From assembly GCA_902500695.1 (NCBI GenBank), contig CABVRQ010000118.1, positions 1 to 9,029 of the forward strand: 9,029 nt of DNA, in the 5' to 3' direction. The notes below the pieces were generated by a model. It saw only the letters and a list, made by a program, of their open reading frames with translations, did no database searches and was not told the DNA's origin. Made by a program: the position numbers and the translations under genes. Positions 7,333 to 9,029 of the stretch are shown here, piece after piece (position 1 is the stretch's first letter; every line of letters begins with the position of its first letter). This DNA comes from an uncultured Nitrospira sp. (GTDB lineage Bacteria; Nitrospirota; Nitrospiria; Nitrospirales; UBA8639).

Positions 7333-7367
7333 GGCACTCATCCCTGCAAGTACCGGGATGGGTTGCC
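7333..7367. repeat. Twelve-pair stem-loop in the DUF1653-purE gap
   Basis: GGCACTCATCCC (7333-7344) pairs with GGGATGGGT-t-GCC (7355-7367), giving twelve pairs with one T-G wobble and one bulged T, around a ten-base loop. It sits midway between two convergent genes. Neither side has the T-rich tail of a Rho-independent terminator, so an RNA structural element or transcript-end stabiliser is as likely as a terminator. Confidence 0.4.
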
Positions 7368-7385
7368 TTGTAAAATCCTATTAGT

Positions 7386-7416
7386 CAACCGGACAGAATA
7401 TCCATGACTCCGGTTG
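7386..7416. repeat. Eight-pair perfect stem-loop in the DUF1653-purE gap
   Basis: CAACCGGA (7386-7393) pairs perfectly with TCCGGTTG (7409-7416) around a 15-base loop. It follows the previous stem-loop by only 18 bases. A further small stem, GAGGC (7419-7423) with GCCTC (7436-7440), follows directly. Four to five stems in under 180 bases is dense for intergenic DNA. From 7441 to 7505 I see nothing further. Confidence 0.4.
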
Positions 7417-7505
7417 GGGAGGCTCCAGTGATCACGCCTCATACCAATACCCTGCCTATCATGCACCTTCTTTCTCGAACCATCTAGCTCATTCTCCATC
7501 GACAC

Positions 7506-7994
7506 TCACAACTGTTCTGCCAACACAGCCCGCGTTTGTTCTTCTCGATACGCTTGTAACCGTTTGGAGAGGGTATCATCTGCCAATGCTAAAATCGCAG
7601 CAGCCAACAACGCCGCATTCACCGCACCCGCGCTCCCTATCGCCAAGGTTCCCACAGGAATACCTTTGGGCATTTGAACAATCGACAAGAGGGAGTCGAG
7701 ACCTTGCAAGGCCTTTGATTGCATGGGAACACCCAACACCGGCAATTGCGTTTTCGCCGCAATTCCCCCGGCTAAATGAGCCGCCCCCCCGGCCCCGGCA
7801 ACAAATACCTGTACTCCCCGAGCTTCAGCCTCACCAATATACTCCACCAACGCATCCGGAGCCCTATGCGCAGAAAGGACCAGACTCTCATGGGCTATAT
7901 GGAGCTTTGTAAGAGTCTCACTGGCTAATCTCATGGTGTCCCAATCCGATTTGCTGCCCAATATAATCGCGACCCGAAGTGATGACTCAGCCAT
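7506..7994 (-). CDS. purE: N5-carboxyaminoimidazole ribonucleotide mutase, PurE class I
   Basis: This 162-residue cytoplasmic enzyme of purine synthesis converts N5-CAIR to CAIR, a step that follows PurK. Landmarks of class I PurE are GSKSDWDTM at 13-21 (phosphate binding), SAHRAPD at 41-47 with the catalytic His43, the glycine-rich AGAGGAAHLAGGIAAKT at 66-82, and SLLSIVQMPKGIPVGTLAIG at 101-120 followed by GAVNAALLAA. Length is standard and the protein is complete. The ATG at 7994 begins MAESSLRVAIILGS, placing the conserved strand where expected; the ribosome-binding site is only moderate (AGAAGAG-like, close to the start). No purK is next to it: upstream is the divergent peroxiredoxin and downstream the convergent DUF1653 gene. 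Any purK must be elsewhere in the genome. The call is very secure. Confidence 0.97.
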   Translation of the reverse strand: MAESSLRVAIILGSKSDWDTMRLASETLTKLHIAHESLVLSAHRAPDALVEYIGEAEARGVQVFVAGAGGAAHLAGGIAAKTQLPVLGVPMQSKALQGLDSLLSIVQMPKGIPVGTLAIGSAGAVNAALLAAAILALADDTLSKRLQAYREEQTRAVLAEQL

Positions 7995-8057
7995 ACGCTC
8001 TTCTATTCCTTTTTACTTTTCTATTCTTAAATGACAATGGATTGAGAAAAAGTCCAT

Positions 8058-8070
8058 GTCTCGATGAGAC
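8058..8070. promoter_or_regulatory. Small dyad between purE and the peroxiredoxin gene
   Basis: GTCTC-gat-GAGAC is a perfect five-base inverted repeat with a three-base centre. It lies 64 bases upstream of the purE ATG and is one of several dyads in this divergent region. It could be an operator, but the arms are short and no regulator can be named. Confidence 0.2.
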
Positions 8071-8088
8071 CGACTTACGATAGCGCAT

Positions 8089-8129
8089 CTTGGTCCAAGT
8101 TGACCATATAGCGAGGACTGCCTTACACT
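8089..8129 (+). promoter_or_regulatory. Probable promoter of the peroxiredoxin gene with overlapping dyads
   Basis: TTGACC (8100-8105, one mismatch to the -35 consensus) and TACACT (8124-8129, matching TAnAnT of the -10) are 18 bases apart, which suits the main sigma factor. Transcription would begin near 8136, leaving a 5' UTR of about 108 bases. Two overlapping dyads cover the -35: CTTGG-T-CCAAG (8089-8099) and TGGTC-caagtt-GACCA (8091-8106). A repressor or activator binding there could control the gene, but the sequence does not match the OxyR or PerR sites I know. Confidence 0.4.
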
Positions 8130-8243
8130 AAAATACCTCTGAATTTTTTGAGGAAATTCCCAATAGGAGCCAACCAATTTCCTCGCGGGCTTTCTACCGC
8201 AGAGATATATTATTCACTTTATTCATCATGGGAGAGAAATATT

Positions 8244-8879
8244 ATGGCAATACGTCTGGGAGATGAAGCACCAAATTTCACAGCAGAAACGACTCAAGGC
8301 ACCGTGAATTTCCATGAGTGGCTTGGGAACGGATGGGGCATACTCTTTTCACATCCCAAGGATTTCACTCCGGTGTGCACCACGGAATTGGGAACCATGG
8401 CGAACATGACGGAAGAGTTTAAAAAACGAAATGTGAAAGTATTAGCAATCAGCGTGGATCCACTCGACTCCCATAATGGTTGGATCAAGGATATTAATGA
8501 GACTCAACATTGCACAGTAAGTTATCCCATTATTGCCGATCCGGAAAAAAAGGTCGCGAATCTCTATGATATGATTCATCCCAATGCCCTCGATAATATG
8601 ACCGTTCGCTCGGTGTTCGTGATCGGACCGGATAAAAAGGTCAAATTAACGCTCACCTATCCCGCCTCAACTGGCAGGAATTTCAATGAAATTCTCCGTG
8701 TGGTTGACTCACTGCAATTAACCGCCAAACATAAAGTTGCCACACCGGCAAATTGGAAAGACGGAGAGGACTGTATCATCACGCCGGCTGTAACGGATGC
8801 AGAAATCCCCGGGCTATTTCCCAAAGGTCATCGTGCGGTGAAACCCTATCTGCGCTTCACCCCGCAACCCAACCGCTAG
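8244..8879 (+). CDS. 1-Cys peroxiredoxin (Prx6 family)
   Basis: This 211-residue cytoplasmic enzyme reduces hydrogen peroxide and organic hydroperoxides. The peroxidatic Cys45 lies in HPKDFTPVCTTELG (37-50); His37, eight residues before it, and Arg122 in TVRSVFVIGPD (120-130) correspond to the His and Arg of the Prx6 catalytic triad. The C-terminal dimerisation extension, TPANWKDGEDC (167-177) through LFPKGHRAVKPYLRFTPQPN (191-210), is typical of Prx6. There is no VCP resolving-cysteine motif as in 2-Cys enzymes; the other cysteines are Cys90 and Cys177. The start at ATG 8244 is set by GGAGAG seven bases upstream and by MAIRLGDEAPNF matching the family start; the frame opens earlier at a TTG (8148), but those 32 residues are unlike the family. 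It stands alone, divergent from purE. Confidence 0.96.
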   Translation: MAIRLGDEAPNFTAETTQGTVNFHEWLGNGWGILFSHPKDFTPVCTTELGTMANMTEEFKKRNVKVLAISVDPLDSHNGWIKDINETQHCTVSYPIIADPEKKVANLYDMIHPNALDNMTVRSVFVIGPDKKVKLTLTYPASTGRNFNEILRVVDSLQLTAKHKVATPANWKDGEDCIITPAVTDAEIPGLFPKGHRAVKPYLRFTPQPNR

Positions 8880-8888
8880 AACTTCCCC

Positions 8889-8926
8889 AAAAAACTGAGG
8901 CAGCGCTACACTAGGGTGGCGCTGCC
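8889..8926. terminator. Strong stem-loop after the peroxiredoxin gene, possibly bidirectional terminator
   Basis: GGCAGCGCTAC (8899-8909) pairs with GTGGCGCTGCC (8916-8926), eleven pairs including one U-G, with a six-base loop. It begins 20 bases past the peroxiredoxin stop, as expected for its terminator. On the plus strand no T-run follows. On the minus strand the stem is followed, after four bases, by six Ts (the A-run at 8889-8894), so it fits better as the terminator of a minus-strand gene entering from the right. From 8927 to 9029 I see no supportable gene. Confidence 0.6.
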
Positions 8927-9029
8927 CGTGATTCATCCAATCTTTCGTCTCCCCCTCCCATCCCAAGTCCTGATCTATTTAGTCTGTCTCATGGATCCTG
9001 ATGCCTTATTTCCCATAGGCCACGACTTT

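Noticed and set aside
7230..7505. tRNA, SRP RNA, tmRNA, RNase P RNA or 6S RNA in the hairpin-rich gap
   Set aside because: None of their conserved cores (for example the SRP GGAAGGAAGCAGC loop or a tRNA T-arm GGTTCRA) is present, and no long 6S-like hairpin with a central bubble could be traced by eye.
8148..8243. Peroxiredoxin with a 32-residue N-terminal extension from a TTG start
   Set aside because: GGAGAG is correctly spaced before the ATG at 8244 and the family begins there; the upstream stretch is more likely 5' UTR.
1..9029. CRISPR array, insertion sequence, integron or phage remnant
   Set aside because: No regularly spaced repeats, transposase or integrase reading frame, or terminal inverted repeats were seen; gene content and composition look uniform.

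Overview
The window is ordinary bacterial chromosome with a compact, housekeeping-plus-envelope character. It holds eight credible protein genes, no RNA gene I can name, no mobile element and no CRISPR array. A TonB-dependent outer-membrane receptor with a signal peptide shows a Gram-negative (diderm) host. The proteins (POT peptide carrier, HDOD and GGDEF signalling proteins, 1-Cys peroxiredoxin of the Prx6 type, DUF1653 protein) and the roughly balanced base composition fit the Nitrospirota, for example a Nitrospira of the marine type. That assignment rests on family resemblance recalled from memory, not on a search, and should be held loosely.

Layout. 1-123: end of an unseen region with two small palindromes. 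124-1470 (-): proton-coupled oligopeptide transporter. 1471-1593: short divergent control region with a foldable leader. 1594-3558 (+): TonB-dependent receptor of the BtuB-like class. 3736-4722 (+): HDOD signalling protein, convergent with 4749-5900 (-): a diguanylate cyclase with intact GGEEF and I-site. 5901-6124: divergent promoter region. 6125-6892 (+): TrmH/SpoU-family RNA 2'-O-methyltransferase with a GTG start, followed by 6972-7229 (+): small DUF1653 protein. 7230-7505: a 276-base convergent gap crowded with hairpins. 7506-7994 (-): PurE. 7995-8243: divergent control region. 8244-8879 (+): Prx6-type peroxiredoxin, followed by a strong hairpin at 8899-8926.

How the genes relate. There is no long operon: orientation changes after almost every gene, and only the methyltransferase/DUF1653 pair could share a transcript. 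The receptor and the POT carrier are divergent and could together serve nutrient uptake (outer-membrane import beside inner-membrane peptide or small-solute import), but no shared substrate is shown. The HDOD and GGDEF genes end 26 bases apart and may belong to the same c-di-GMP-related regulation, which is inference from proximity only. PurE (purine synthesis) and the peroxiredoxin (peroxide defence) share a control region that contains several dyads.

I found no clear new biological system. The two most interesting non-coding signals are the leader in front of the receptor gene (competing stems, partial likeness to cobalamin riboswitches) and the hairpin cluster at 7267-7440.
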